A stretch of DNA of 60,000 nucleotides, from positions 52,931,053 through 52,991,052 of the forward strand of contig CM060732.1 in NCBI GenBank assembly GCA_030704615.1, read 5' to 3'. Below, piece by piece: positions 36,001 to 47,292 of the stretch. How positions within the stretch are numbered: the stretch's first letter is position 1; the number at the start of each line of letters is the position of its first letter. Source of the stretch: Takakia lepidozioides (Eukaryota; Streptophyta; Takakiopsida; Takakiales; Takakiaceae). The position numbers and the translations under genes were made by a program. The notes beneath the pieces were generated by a model. The model was not told the origin of the DNA. It did no database searches and saw nothing but the letters and a program-made list of their open reading frames with translations.

Positions 36001-36614
36001 AGTCTCCGGCAAGAACTTCACAGGCACCTGCTTCAAGATTCCCAATCAATTCCCCGCAACTCACTTTTTGATCCAGCCATTCCTCCCATCGCCCGCAATT
36101 TTGGAATGACACTACAAATCTCTTCTTCATCAGCTTCTCAACCACAGTAGGAAAGGACTGGATTTGGAATTTCACTTATGTCATCATCGGAAGAATCCGA
36201 AAGCTCAACGATTGGAGTGGAGAGAAGTCTGTTCTTTTTTCACCACCACCTCCCTCTTGTCTTCAACGACCGAAGCAGCAGTCCCGGCGTCACATAGTGA
36301 CCCAGGGACTTTCGCCGAGGCTCTCCAAGTACTCTGTATCGACCAGGACGCACTCTCCACTCGCTGATATGAGCCGTCTCATCACGGTTTTGGAAAGAAT
36401 ATTTCCCCAACTTCCCTTTCAGATCGGAAACCTCTTTTCTCCAAAAAAGAGGAGCCATTCAAGCACTGAAAACGGGTAGCCAAGACATGTTCTGCAGCTG
36501 AAAACGGGTAGCCAAGACATGTTCCAGAACAATTGCAAATCCATTGTCAAGGACTTCCTGGGAGAACGGCACTGGTTTGTCGTCTGAGAAGAACTCCGCT
36601 TCAGAGGAAGCCAT
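33081..36614 (-). pseudogene. SWIM-domain MULE-like transposase, copy A, decayed
   Basis: Sense order: ATG at 36614 (MASSEAEFFSDD); an N-terminal region interrupted by a direct duplication of about 32 bp near 36465-36525; FDGDILFELPPPP (about 35990); a Cys/His zinc-binding region (LVPSCLA, then CVHFGFQPS) with broken frame; and the catalytic domain 35100-34700 with DPVYQRVMTIAVCDMQSEDT, GFMADSAQANFNA and ERTCLFHWTQSLEKH. The last block resembles the MULE DDE domain: A-x-C-D, then D, then C-x-x-H. A one-base deletion near 34700 (CACTTGTTCC against CACTTTGTTCC in copy C) breaks it. The C-terminal SWIM finger has NFPNCTCPDL, then after a frameshift FIPCKHLYFIFLRRM, ending at 33081. It is nested inside the chromovirus. 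SWIM fingers are typical C-termini of MULE/FAR1-type transposases. The copy is non-functional. Confidence 0.7.
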
Positions 36615-37473
36615 CTTCCTTCCTCGAGTATGTTTGTACCTTGCTATCGCAGATCTAGTGTAAATCGGTTTACTGCTGTCTCCAGAACACAGTTGAAGAA
36701 TGAGCAGAGCATATGGCGGAGGAAGCTCAGATAACGACTGTGCATATTCTGTTATTCATTCCAGATATGCAGCCGTCCATTTTAATTACTTTTCTTGTGG
36801 GCCCAGTGGTCAGAGAATCCATAGGGGCAGTGTCGGCAACTGTTAAACCGTTAATCAGAACCTCATCAATAAACCCAATAACAAAGCCGACTTCCTGGAA
36901 GCATGCCACAGGATCCGAGAATGGGATTGCAGATTAAGTAAATGTATCTATATACTACTACCAATGATCATGCGCACCTGGAAAGTTCCAAATGTGCAAC
37001 GAATGTGGGGTTTGGATAACAAGGATGACCGTGTATGATATTCCAAAATTTGTCATCAAACTCTCGTTCATTTATATTTATTTGTTTAAGACTGCGCATC
37101 AATTTCTGGGATTCGCTGTTCTTTTTAAATATTGAACCAGTTATAATTTAGAACACGCCGTTTTGTTTGGGCGGCACACGTCAGACATCCATAACTGAAT
37201 ACGAACAGCTGTACACCAATTGCTGGCATGTGCACTAATAACGAAACGACTATGTGTAACGGTCACGCGGGAGGGAATCCGATGCTTCTAGAGACACGCA
37301 AGAACACAGGCAATCCCGCAAGAAATCGGGAGTCACTGCGTTTTTCTACTTTTCGCGCTTAGAGGGAGAGTGGTAGTCAAGCTGGAGAGGGTTCCTTCTA
37401 GACTACAGAAAGAAAGAGAAGAAAGTCTCTTTATTTTACTTCCCTTAGAGAGAGACGCAGAGCAAGAGAGAAA
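36615..37473. other. No gene seen, spacer between SWIM/MULE copy A and ParB-methyltransferase copy 2
   Basis: Mixed AT-rich sequence without recognisable frames. Any promoters or termini of the two divergent element genes would lie here, but I see no clear terminal inverted repeats. Confidence 0.35.
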
Positions 37474-37850
37474 ATGACGAGGGCGTCGTTTGTTGGAGAA
37501 CACAGGGCCAAGGCAGCAGGTGAACGCGGAGACTGATTCACAAGAGCAGACGGAGACTGAGGCAGCGGCTGCGACACAGTCGGCGATAAGAGTGCGCCAG
37601 CCTGTGGAGGCAGAGATGAATCGCAGGGACACTGAAGAAGGTGGAAGCACGCGGAACGCCGAACCTGAAGAAGGTCAAGAAACCCTTGCGCAGACAGAAA
37701 CTCCAGCAGATGTGAGAGGGAAGAGGAAAGCTGCAGAAGGGATCAAATTTCAAAACCTAAGAAGGTGCCAGTAAGTTTTATCATATAGTCTGTGTGATTG
37801 CCTTTCAAGGAGTCCTTCCTCTTCCATTCTTTAGCAGGAACTACTGAATC

Positions 37851-38171
37851 GCGAGCGTCGTTAACGCCATTCGATTCTGCTCATGAGATTTATGTACCTA
37901 TGTGTTTGAAGAGAGAGTCTGCACTTACTATTCTCCCTAAACTACACTGAATGTCGTTGCCGCCAATCAGTTGCACATATATGTCATTACACAACACCGA
38001 TCCGGCAGGTTGTTATCTTTTGTGATTGTCGTTAACGCCGTTCGCTATCGCTCTCACTTTTGTTTTTGAATACGGCAGTCTCGGCTTTGCATGTGTAGAT
38101 TGTGCTGAATTCTTTCACACCATTCATGGTGAGTTTCCTTGATACAGAGTGATTGTCGTTACCGCCATTCA
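37851..38171 (+). repeat. Intronic palindromes in the first intron, copy 2 gene (decayed, four copies)
   Basis: Related stretches at about 37851-37874, 37948-37969, 38023-38044 and 38150-38171 read like TGAATGTCGTTGCCGCCAAT or TGATTGTCGTTAACGCCGTT. They keep GTCGTTRNCGCC but have imperfect arms. They are older relatives of the perfect palindromes in the later intron. Confidence 0.65.
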
Positions 38172-40031
38172 CTATTTGCAAATCACTTAGTCAGAACTGA
38201 ATGGCATCGTGCAGAAAACTGTGAGGTCGAAGCCTACAGGATCAGAGGGGAAAGGATCTGGAGATGGGGACGAGTCCGCAAAAAGCTCAGAGAATACAGA
38301 TGAAGCAGATGAATCCGAAGTGCACTACCTTGACAAGGTGAAAGAACTCATGTCATTCCAGAAGGTAAACTCTCAGGAGGTTATAAGGGACATGCTCGTA
38401 TCTGGAGGGCGTCTGGACATACCTCTGTGCCGGATGATATCAATGCCTGTTGTGCGTCCACCTCTTTCCCATGACATAACAAAATTGGAGAGTGATTTTG
38501 TGCATGGATATAGACTTGGTGCACAAGTTTTTTATGTGTCACTGACGGATATAAATGGGAAAAGCACATTAGTTTCTCCAGAGATCAGTGATAACTGGGA
38601 TGAGTGCTGGAAAGATGCCAATGAGGAGTTCGAGCTGGGCCTCATGATGGGAAAGAACACCCAGCAATTTTGCAACCACATGTTCTACGTCTGGGACGGC
38701 AACCACCGATTGCTGGCATGGATGGGATACATTCAGAAACACAATTCGAAAGACAAAGACAAGCATGTTGCTGTGGAGGCAATGGTTTTGGATCCAGGAA
38801 ACGACATCGCTAGGCTTCTTACAGCTATGCACGACGTGAACAAGTAAGTCATCCAGGAGATTTGATTCCCTCTGTAGTGTCTTGTTGATCCTCAAAAAAC
38901 AGTGTTAAGGAATGCAATGTTTTCAATGTTTTTGCAGATCGACAGAGAAATCGCATGTGACAACAAGCTTGGTTCACACACTATTCCGAATTCAGAGGAT
39001 TGGTCTGATGAAGCTGGATGATTTTCGGACAGTACTACCACCCAATATCATCAAGAAGTGCGAAACAGGAAGAGCTGCAGGCACTTGGTATTCTTTGACA
39101 CGAGAGGCGTTTCTGGAGTACATGTATGCGGTAAGCCCGAGTCTGTAATCTGTTTACTTTTCGAATACATGTTTAGAGTCCCTTCGGAGCTAATCACTAC
39201 TTGAATGAATGCAGCAAGAACTGGCAGAGGCAGCTGAGAAGGGAAAATCCGAATATTACCGCACTACAGAGGAACTAGGACATCAAGGGTGTGGAAGCTG
39301 CAATAAAAGAAGGAGTTTGAGATGCGAAGAACCAAATTGATGTCAGCCTTCGGAAAGCAGCTTAGAATAGTAGATCCTGGACTTGGTCCTGAGTTCCTTC
39401 AGCAGATCAAAACACACTATGACAAGCATGTGCATCCGGAGATGCAGCAGGAGAAATTGCACCGGCTGGCCAATCGATGGTCGACCACAAAACAAAAATA
39501 AGGTGGCTGGAGATATGGAACTCAGATCAAACAGTAAAGGACTTGAATCAGTTCCCAAAGAGCACCATACAGCCTGGCACAAAGGTGGAAGGAATCAGTG
39601 ATTTGGTGTTTGATAACTGGCTCCACAAGGCTACATTTTGGAGTCAGGTGTGTATTCGAACATGCTGTTCTTCTCTTCAAGTATGTGATGTTTTTTTTTT
39701 GCAATTCTGACAAATATACTATTTGCAGCTCGAAAAGCGCGCCGTCATTGTGCTGGATCAGACTTTGAAGGCTGAACATTGCGATTGTTTCCCTCCCCAA
39801 ATGTCATGGAGGCATACATAAGGAAGTGGAGAGGTCTCACCTGGAGATACTGTTTTTTCCGGGAGTTCTCCAAAGATGGTAACATTTTAACGGTCCAACG
39901 ACTTTGACAGTCAGGTTGGAGGAGAGTGGGCCATGATGCGAGTTGTGTACAGGTGAAATGTCATACTTGAAACTCTACTGTTTTTGGGAAAAAATTGTGG
40001 CTTCATATGGATTGCAATCTTAGATCCAGAT

Positions 40032-40748
40032 TGAATGTCGTTGACGACATTCACTTCTTGTCTGAGTCATTCTTAAGCGAGTATATGAATTCACCTGGTT
40101 AGGATCTAAGGGTGCAATTATATTGTCCCTGATTAGAATTGATAATGTCCTTGAATGGCGTTGACGACATTCACAACGGAGTTGTTTGTGTGGTCCTCAA
40201 GTTATTTAAATTTTTGTAATGTCCATAGAGGTTACAATGAGGGTTGATCACTTCATTTTGCTGAATGTCAATGCAGACATTCAGTTGTTCTGCATTGTTT
40301 TTTCCTCTTGCGATGAATATGGAGGCTTGATAAGCTCTGTTTTAAGAAATCCAAAGTGAATGTCGTTGACGACATTCACAGCTGTGTCTGTATTATCAAA
40401 AACGACAAATTCAATTTTCATGGATTGGGGAGCTAAGTAATTGGTTTCTTTTTTGTATTTTTGTGAATGGCGTTGACGCCATTCACATACAGTGATGTTG
40501 TGGGTCCTCAGTGATAGGTTCGTTATGAATGTGCATTGAGTTTCCTGGATGGTTCCTTACTCAATTTTTTATTTCCATCCTGTGATTTTGCTTCATTTCA
40601 GTAATAATTTGGCTTCATTCTTGAATGTCGTTGACGACATTCACTTCTATGTCTGTGTCATTTCTAATCGTTATTTGCATTCACCTGGATTAGGATGTAT
40701 TTACAGTGTCATGGAATGGAATGTTCTGAATGGCGTTGACGACATTCA
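40032..40748 (+). repeat. Seven intronic palindromes, copy 2 gene
   Basis: Copies are at 40032-40053, 40152-40173, 40262-40283, 40357-40378, 40464-40485, 40622-40643 and 40727-40748. The consensus is GAATGTCGTTGACGACATTC, in some GAATGGCGTTGACGCCATTC. The T/A to G/C swap next to the core is matched on both arms at 40464, so pairing is kept. Spacing is 95-158 bp. The third copy has an altered core (CAATGCAG) but intact arms. All lie in one intron, homologous to the palindrome-bearing intron of copy 1. Confidence 0.9.
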
Positions 40749-41989
40749 TATCTGGAGCAGTAGTGTGGTCCTGAAAGGTCCTTGGAGCAGTTGTCAGAGC
40801 CATTTCAATCATGTTTTATTCTTTCTGTTCTACTTGCATCTTACTCACTGAGCGCTTTTGTGGGTTGGGATTCATCTCCTTTTTTCAGGTACACGAAATA
40901 TGTGCTTATGGAAGGAAATCACCTGAGCGGAATTCCCGACTATCTTGACATGTGGTCGGACCCTGCAAACGATCCAACCATGTATACTGCAGGGATATAT
41001 TGAAGGACTGGAGTCCTTCTCACTTCAGAGACTGTGGGTGGTACCTTGACTGCCCACCTGAGCACACGACCTTTCAAGAACAGCATATGAAATACTTGAA
41101 CAATAACGCTGAGATGCTGGCGCCTTTGACTGACGAAGAGTATCAACGAAACATAGCAACTTGGCTGCCAAGGAAGCCTGATGCTCAGGGAACGCCCGCA
41201 GAAGGGAAAGAAGGCGGGCCGCAAACCAAAAGACAAGGCTGTTGATGTCATAGCCATCTCACCAGCAAAGCCAAAGGACAAAGACAAGTCCAAAGAAGAA
41301 GGAAAAGGACAAGGGGAAGGAGAATGAAAAGGAGATGGAGAGTGGCAGGATTAGTGCTGGAAGATTATACCCGCACTCTTCAGTGCGTGTTCGATGCCAA
41401 GCCACACCCTTCCCGTTCTGATTCAGCAGGAGAAATGAAAATTGTTAATGAGGGTTGGCTTTCGATGATGCAGAGTCGAAAGAGAGGATACACTGGGGTG
41501 CCATCCCCTACCTGGGACAATATAATCTCATCCTCAATCTGGTGAGAATTCCACTTTCTTTCATTTTTCTCTGAATGTTTCGTTGGCAGTATTTCAGTCT
41601 CGTTCTTTGAAAACTCTTGCCATCGTTCTTATAAAAAAATGTCTGTTGAAGGTGAGCACAGGTCCCCACCTTTAGTGTGCGGTGTGCAGAAAAACCTTAT
41701 GCGGCCGAACATTGTCATCTCGACATCCCGGATGGCCAGGCGTTGTGCCAGAAGAAGTTCTTCCAAAGGGCAAGACGGCCATGGGTGGAAACAAATTCGA
41801 GGACAAATGGAGTTGGGTATATTCGCGGTTCTGTTGTAACAATTTCCTCTCTGATGCAGGGACCACTTCTGCTTTTCAGTCAGGTGACAATGATAGTCGT
41901 CGGGGCATTGGCATCATACTCCAGTCTTCAGGGTTTGAAGTTTTGCGCACATGGAATTGTGTGAAACAGCCTCTACCTTTGTGAAAGGG

Positions 41990-42489
41990 NNNNNNNNNNN
42001 NNNNNNNNNNNNNNNNNNNNNNNNNNNNNNNNNNNNNNNNNNNNNNNNNNNNNNNNNNNNNNNNNNNNNNNNNNNNNNNNNNNNNNNNNNNNNNNNNNNN
42101 NNNNNNNNNNNNNNNNNNNNNNNNNNNNNNNNNNNNNNNNNNNNNNNNNNNNNNNNNNNNNNNNNNNNNNNNNNNNNNNNNNNNNNNNNNNNNNNNNNNN
42201 NNNNNNNNNNNNNNNNNNNNNNNNNNNNNNNNNNNNNNNNNNNNNNNNNNNNNNNNNNNNNNNNNNNNNNNNNNNNNNNNNNNNNNNNNNNNNNNNNNNN
42301 NNNNNNNNNNNNNNNNNNNNNNNNNNNNNNNNNNNNNNNNNNNNNNNNNNNNNNNNNNNNNNNNNNNNNNNNNNNNNNNNNNNNNNNNNNNNNNNNNNNN
42401 NNNNNNNNNNNNNNNNNNNNNNNNNNNNNNNNNNNNNNNNNNNNNNNNNNNNNNNNNNNNNNNNNNNNNNNNNNNNNNNNNNNNNNNNN
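41990..42489. other. Assembly gap (500 N)
   Basis: An unbroken run of N of fixed length, so the true size is unknown. On its left the ParB-methyltransferase gene is cut; on its right an unrelated gag-like fragment on the opposite strand is cut. An element boundary lies within it. Confidence 0.98.
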
Positions 42490-42965
42490 AGCAAAAAAAC
42501 ATTTGCTAAGGTGGGGTGGGCCGCTTGTAGGAGAGTTGCATCCCGCACCCTTCTCCTCAGCTCCTTGTCCAATATCCCATACCAGAAGTGGACTGCCTGA
42601 GCTTCGTAACCCCTTGGGTTACATTTATCAAGCGCCTCATGCGAGTGAATGAAAGCCTCCCTCAAGCTCTCGGTCGGCTTCCGTTGGAACTCTTGCAAGC
42701 TCCGCAACTTCTCTGTCCTCACCCAGTGGTAGTTCCCTCTCAACTCTTCGAAGAACTCCACAACAGGGTTGAAGGCATGCCGGGGGCTAGTAGTGCTGGT
42801 GCGGTAGTGGCTTGGGTGGATGTCGTAGCTACTGTACACAGTCCCACTGCTGCTTGCTGAAGCTGCCGGCTCCTGGCAGCGGCAGTGTAGCCACTGCCCT
42901 CGGGGCTTAGGGCCCCTAGTGAGGGAGACATAGTCGGGTGACCAGTCACATCCTCCACTCCTCAA
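42490..42965 (-). pseudogene. Retrotransposon gag-like fragment
   Basis: The minus-strand frame reads FFEELRGNYHWVRTEKLRSL, EFQRKPTESLREAFI and VHFWYGILDKELRRRVRDATLL before running into the gap. The arrangement (a charged helical region followed by W-x-G-I-L-D) resembles the retrotransposon gag capsid region. It is unlike the chromovirus gag at 29.4-31 kb, so it is another lineage. I cannot name the family. Confidence 0.45.
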
Positions 42966-44039
42966 TCTTCAACCTAATGCCCCCGCCTGAACTCATGGTA
43001 ATCATCACTAGGCGGCCCCTCAAGGTGCTGAAACAGCCCTTTCATGCCATTAACGCCCGTAAATAGTTGTGGATTGCGCATTGCTGCAAATCACCCACTA
43101 TCAAAACTCTTGGATAAAAGCATCCAACTCAATGGTGCCCAACGCCCCAGAAGACCTTGTGGCCCCTTGGTAGCTAAATACATCTCCTCCATTGTGTCCA
43201 CAATAATGGCAAAGAAAACAACTTGCACCGACCGTATGAGCCTCCGATTCACAATCCGAATAAGAACCTTCGGGAAGACACAGGAGGTGAAGGTGGCTAA
43301 ACCGCACACCTCGTCTCGTGTACCCACTAGTATCACTAGTGCTCGAACCGGCACTGTCCCCAGCAACTAGTGGCACCTCCGTGTTGACACTCAACCGGTG
43401 CATGAACATGTCCCTAACCCCCTTCTCCACAAGTAACCGGTAGAGAACCTGTGCGGCTTATGGTTTGGAATACTAAGTTCCTAACATAGCCTACACCTGT
43501 ACCTGCATCCACGCAAGCACTCTATGGTTGGCTGGTCATCACCTCCAACCTCACCACAGGAGAAACAATGATGGTTCTGGCTGGTCATCACCCCAGCCTC
43601 ACCATCGACAGCATGCTCTAGGACTGGCCGGTGATCAAATCCGGACCAATCACCTATAAAAAACAAGCGCCCACACAAAACTAGCATGGCGTACAGTCAA
43701 AGCATGCAGGTATGGAGGGGATCCAAACACAAGCAATCCGGAACGACAACTCCCCCACACAAAAACAACTCCACGGTGTTTGCTACTGCAAAGGACACCC
43801 AGCCCAAACCGGACTGACTCTTGCCTCCACCTACGGAAAGTCTTGGCCTAATGAGAGGGTGAAACTCGAGGAAGAGAAGCTAAAGCAAGCCTAACCCCAG
43901 CATGCTCTCATACCCAACACTTGCCTCTCCTCTCTATCCTTCACTTGCATGACCATGGAATTCATGAAGATACTCCTCAAAACGCCCTCCACGAGCTTCA
44001 AAATTCGGGCCTTCAGACCACATGCCAGTCCTTAGGCAG
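42966..44039. other. No gene seen, probable decayed element DNA
   Basis: A short direct repeat is present near 43520-43640 (GGCTGGTCATCACC recurs with diverged neighbours). Frames are short and lack family resemblance. Confidence 0.35.
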
Positions 44040-45460
44040 TCCCACCAGTGCCTCCACGAGTCAGCACAGGCCGTCCACAGGTCAACACGGGCCACCACAG
44101 ACCAGCACAGGCCCACACAGCTCACTGGTCAGGCCGTCACAGTCCCACAGGCCACGGGGACAGCCTGTCCAGCCCCTCACAGCCTGTCACAGCTCAAAGG
44201 CCTCAGGCACGGCCTGTCACAGCCCCTCACAGCCCCTCACAGCCTCAAAGGCCTCAGGGCACGGGCCTGTCACAGCCCCTCCAGCCAGTCACAGCCCCAA
44301 AGGCCATGGGCACGGCCTGTCACAGCCCCTCACAGCCCGTCACAGCCCCAAAGGCCTCAGGCACGGCCTGTCACAGCCCCTCACAGCCCAAAGGCCATGG
44401 GCACGGCCTGTCACAGCCCCTCACAGCCCGTCACAGCCCCAAAGGCCATGGGCACGGCCTGTCACAGCCCCTCACAGCCCGTCACAGGCCTCACAGGGCA
44501 CAGGGCACAGGGCACAGCTTGTCACAAGCCCATCACAGCCATCACAGCCTGTCACAGCTTGCCACAGCCATCACAGCCGTCACAGCCTAAGGCCTAGGGC
44601 ACGGCCTGTCACAGCCCCTCACAGCCCTCACAGCCTCAAAGGCCTCAGGCACGGCCTGTCACAGCCCCTCACAGCCCGTCACAACCCCAAAGGCCATGGG
44701 CACGGCCTGTCACAGCCCCTCACAGCCCGTCACAGCCTCAAAGGCCTCAGGCCCGGCCTGTCACAGCCCCTCACAGCCCCTCACAGCCCCAAAGGCCATG
44801 GGCACAGCCTGTCACAAGCTCGCCACAGCCTGTCACAGCCCGTCACAGCCCCATAGGCCTCAGGGCACAGCCTGTCACAGCCCCGCACAGCCCGTCACAG
44901 CCCCAAAGGCCACTGGGCACAGCCTGTCACAGACGACAAGCCGTCACGCACCACAGGCACAGGGGCACAGCCTTGTCACAGCCCATCACAGCCCATCACA
45001 GCCGGTCACAGCTTGCCACACCCACAGGGCACAGGGCACAGCCCGTCACAGCCCGTCACAGCTCATCGCCAGGCCTGACACAGCCAGTCACGCCCCACAG
45101 GGCACAGGCACAGCCTGTCACAGCCCCTCACAGCCCCAAAGGCCACTGGGCACAGCCTATCACAGCCTGACACAGCCCGTCACAGCCCCACAGGGCACAG
45201 GGCAAGCCTGTTCACAGCCCATCACAGCCCATCACAGCCTGTCACAGCCCGTCACGCCCCACAGGCCACTGGGCACAGCCTGTCACAGCCCGTCACAGCC
45301 CCACAGGCCTCAGGGCACAGCCTGTCACAGCCCCCGCACAGCCCGTCACAGCCCCAAAGGCCACTGGGCACAGCTTGTCACAGCCTGACACAGCCCATCA
45401 CAGCCTGTCACAGCTGCCACAGCCGTCACAGCTTGCCACAGCCTGTCACAGCCCCAACAC
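44040..45460. repeat. CACAGCCC minisatellite, about 1.4 kb
   Basis: It is built of 10-11-bp units such as CACAGCCCCT, CACAGCCCGT and CACAGCCTGT. Larger units of about 40-51 bp are punctuated by CAAAGGCCATGGGCACGGC or CAAAGGCCTCAGGCACGGC. The start of GGCCTGTCACAGCCCC recurs at 44314, 44365, 44405 and 44456. Because the unit lacks stop codons, overlapping plus-strand frames remain open for up to 311 codons. They are Ser/Pro/His/Gln repeats that simply follow the satellite and are not genes. Confidence 0.92.
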
Positions 45461-47292
45461 ATGGCCGCTCTGGCAGTTTAGCCATTTCTCCAAGGGGTTT
45501 AGCCACGCCAAGCTAGGGTTTGTGTCTCTTAGACTCTAGGCTTCTTTCCACGAGCTAGGTGGCTGTGAGGAAATCAGCAAGGTATCCTTGCTCTTTCGGC
45601 TCCCACACACCACCATAGTAGCCCTAAGCCATGAGGTGGTTGCCACAAACCAAGCCTTCTTCTCACTTAGCCTCCCAAACACGCCACTAAACTCAATGGC
45701 AAACAACCAAGCCATGCTGGTTCCCAGCCCTTGTGAGCACTCATTCAAGCACTCCCCTCATTGGCCATAGCATCTGTCTTAGAGCCTATTCCAGCCCTCT
45801 ACACCTGTTGCTTCAAGAGTTGCGCTCCCTTCAAGCTTGAAGTTGAAACCCCAACTCACATAGGCCCTACAAGTGCTGTTCTTTCACTCAAAGTGGAAAC
45901 CAGCCCTAGACCTTCCGTTCTAGCTCTCTAAGGCTTGAAAACAAGAGCCTCAATGGGCTGAAGGCAGCTCCACACATGCCCCACTCTCACCATAAGAGAA
46001 TCAGCTCCTTTGCTTCATTTCTTGCACCCACAAACCTGATATACAAGCTTCAGCAGGCTGAAAGCATGCTCTACATGCCCTACAGGGAAACCAGCCCCTT
46101 CCTTCCTTTCTTGCACTCCACACCTAAAAGTGCAAGCCTTCACCAGGCTGATAGCATGCTCCACACATACATTGCCCTCACATAAGGGAAGTCAGCCCTT
46201 CCCTCTTCCTTGCTTGCCCTCCAAGCTTGAAGATGGAAGCTTCAATGAGCTGAATACATGCTCCACACATGCAACCTCTTCACACAAGAGATATCAGCCC
46301 CCTATCTTGGCTCCTTGGCTCCTTGATGCTCTCTATGACAAGACTAAGCACTCCATAGCCTTTGCCAAGCTCCTGAAACCCTAAGGCTTACATTTCCAGC
46401 CACAAGACACTTCTCTTGTGGTGCAAGAACTCTTCTTCCAAGCTCTGAAACCCTAGGTGCACATTCCATGGCCTTGCCGCACCTCTTAGCTCCTGATCCA
46501 GCCCTACTCTTGCCATGACAAGAGCCCTCTCATGCTGAAGCTCGAGATTGAAACCCAATCTCACCATACTCCCACAAAGTGCACTGATTTGCCCCAGCAA
46601 AATCAGCCCTTTCGCTTGGTCTTGCAATCCTTCACACAATGAAAGCTCGCATTCCTAAGTCCAGTTCTCAGCTTTGCCACCAAAGCCACTATAACCTGCT
46701 CTTGACTGGTCCTCTTCCAATCGTGCTTGCTCATGCATGTACACAATCTGGAACCATCAATGCTCTGGAATTACCTGCAGCATGGTGCTTTCATCTCTGA
46801 AGCTGAAGATCGAATGCCAAGGTTTACCACCTCGTAACCCACATCGCCTCCGCTTCTAACAACTAAGAGCTCCACGGTGCTCCTTGCATAACAACTTGGT
46901 TTCTCTCATTCTCAAGCAAAAACACAAAGTGCTACAACTAACTCGTATCTAGCACTCATAGATACGAGCTCATCTTTCTCGAGTGATAAAGAAGAAGAAT
47001 ACAAGCACGAGCTCATGCGAGCTCACAAAGCTGAAGCATAAACTCATGCATATATAACCTCATCACTCAAATACAAGTCAGCCAAGTGCACCCCACGCCA
47101 TGGGGAATCCACACTACGGCGCCATAGCTAGGCGCGGTGAGGCTCAACTCGAGAAAGAAAGATGAGCCTCCCGCGCTTGCCGTGAAGATAACCACTCCAG
47201 GGCCTAAATCTGCTTTGACCCCTGGATTGACACTTGGGGCCAATCCCAAATGTCAATATGTAAAAGCTAGCTATTTCCTAGCTAGTTTCACA
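45461..47292. repeat. Non-coding stretch with imperfect 94-100-bp tandem repeats
   Basis: GCTGAAAGCATGCTCCACAC-like stretches recur near 45957, 46055, 46149 and 46249. Each is followed by a CAGCCCCTTCCTTCC-like segment and a CAAGCTT-containing segment. Diverged relatives continue to about 46620. No coding potential. It may be the internal non-coding part of an unidentified element. Confidence 0.55.

Larger units (their letters stand above)
37474..41990 (+). pseudogene. ParB-like / beta-class amino-methyltransferase gene, copy 2, cut by an assembly gap
   Basis: Sense order: first exon from an ATG at 37474 with uncertain frame, rich in Glu/Thr/Ala, ending before GTAAGT at about 37771; exon 38215-38843, which is intact and carries PLCRMISMPVVRPPLSHDI, DFVHGYRLG, ISDNWDECW and FYVWDGNHRLLAWMGYI; exon 38938-39130 (SLVHTLFRIQ, then FLEYMYA), with a phase-2 join that restores the frame. 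Later exons are damaged: frameshift and TGA at about 39338, KQLRIVDPGLG in another frame, KLHRLA, IRWLEIWNSD. After a 0.9-kb intron come YVLMEGNHLSGIPDYLDMW, AEMLAPLTDEE and a Lys-rich stretch. The motif HLDIPDG (GACATCCCGGATGGC at 41722-41736) matches VVVDIPDG of copy 1. The gene enters the N gap at 41990 before its SAM-binding part. The ParB-like exon is better preserved here than in copy 1. I know ParB-methylase fusions from phages and bacterial mobile elements. Function here is inferred. Confidence 0.6.

Noticed and set aside
25187-40748. CRISPR-like array formed by the repeated palindromes
   Set aside because: The repeats are irregularly spaced, lie in introns of a eukaryotic-type gene, have decayed members and have no adjacent cas genes.
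41973-42965. 330-codon frame across the assembly gap
   Set aside because: Half of it is N. Only the part right of 42490 can be read, as a gag-like fragment.
43481-43687. Possible CCHC-like motif (CFSCGEVGGDD) on the minus strand
   Set aside because: The spacing does not fit a zinc knuckle, and the motif lies in a short direct repeat without surrounding gag homology.
43921-45388. Open frames of 311, 191, 180 and 230 codons rich in His/Ser/Pro/Gln
   Set aside because: Overlapping frames are open because the CACAGCCC satellite unit contains no stop codon.
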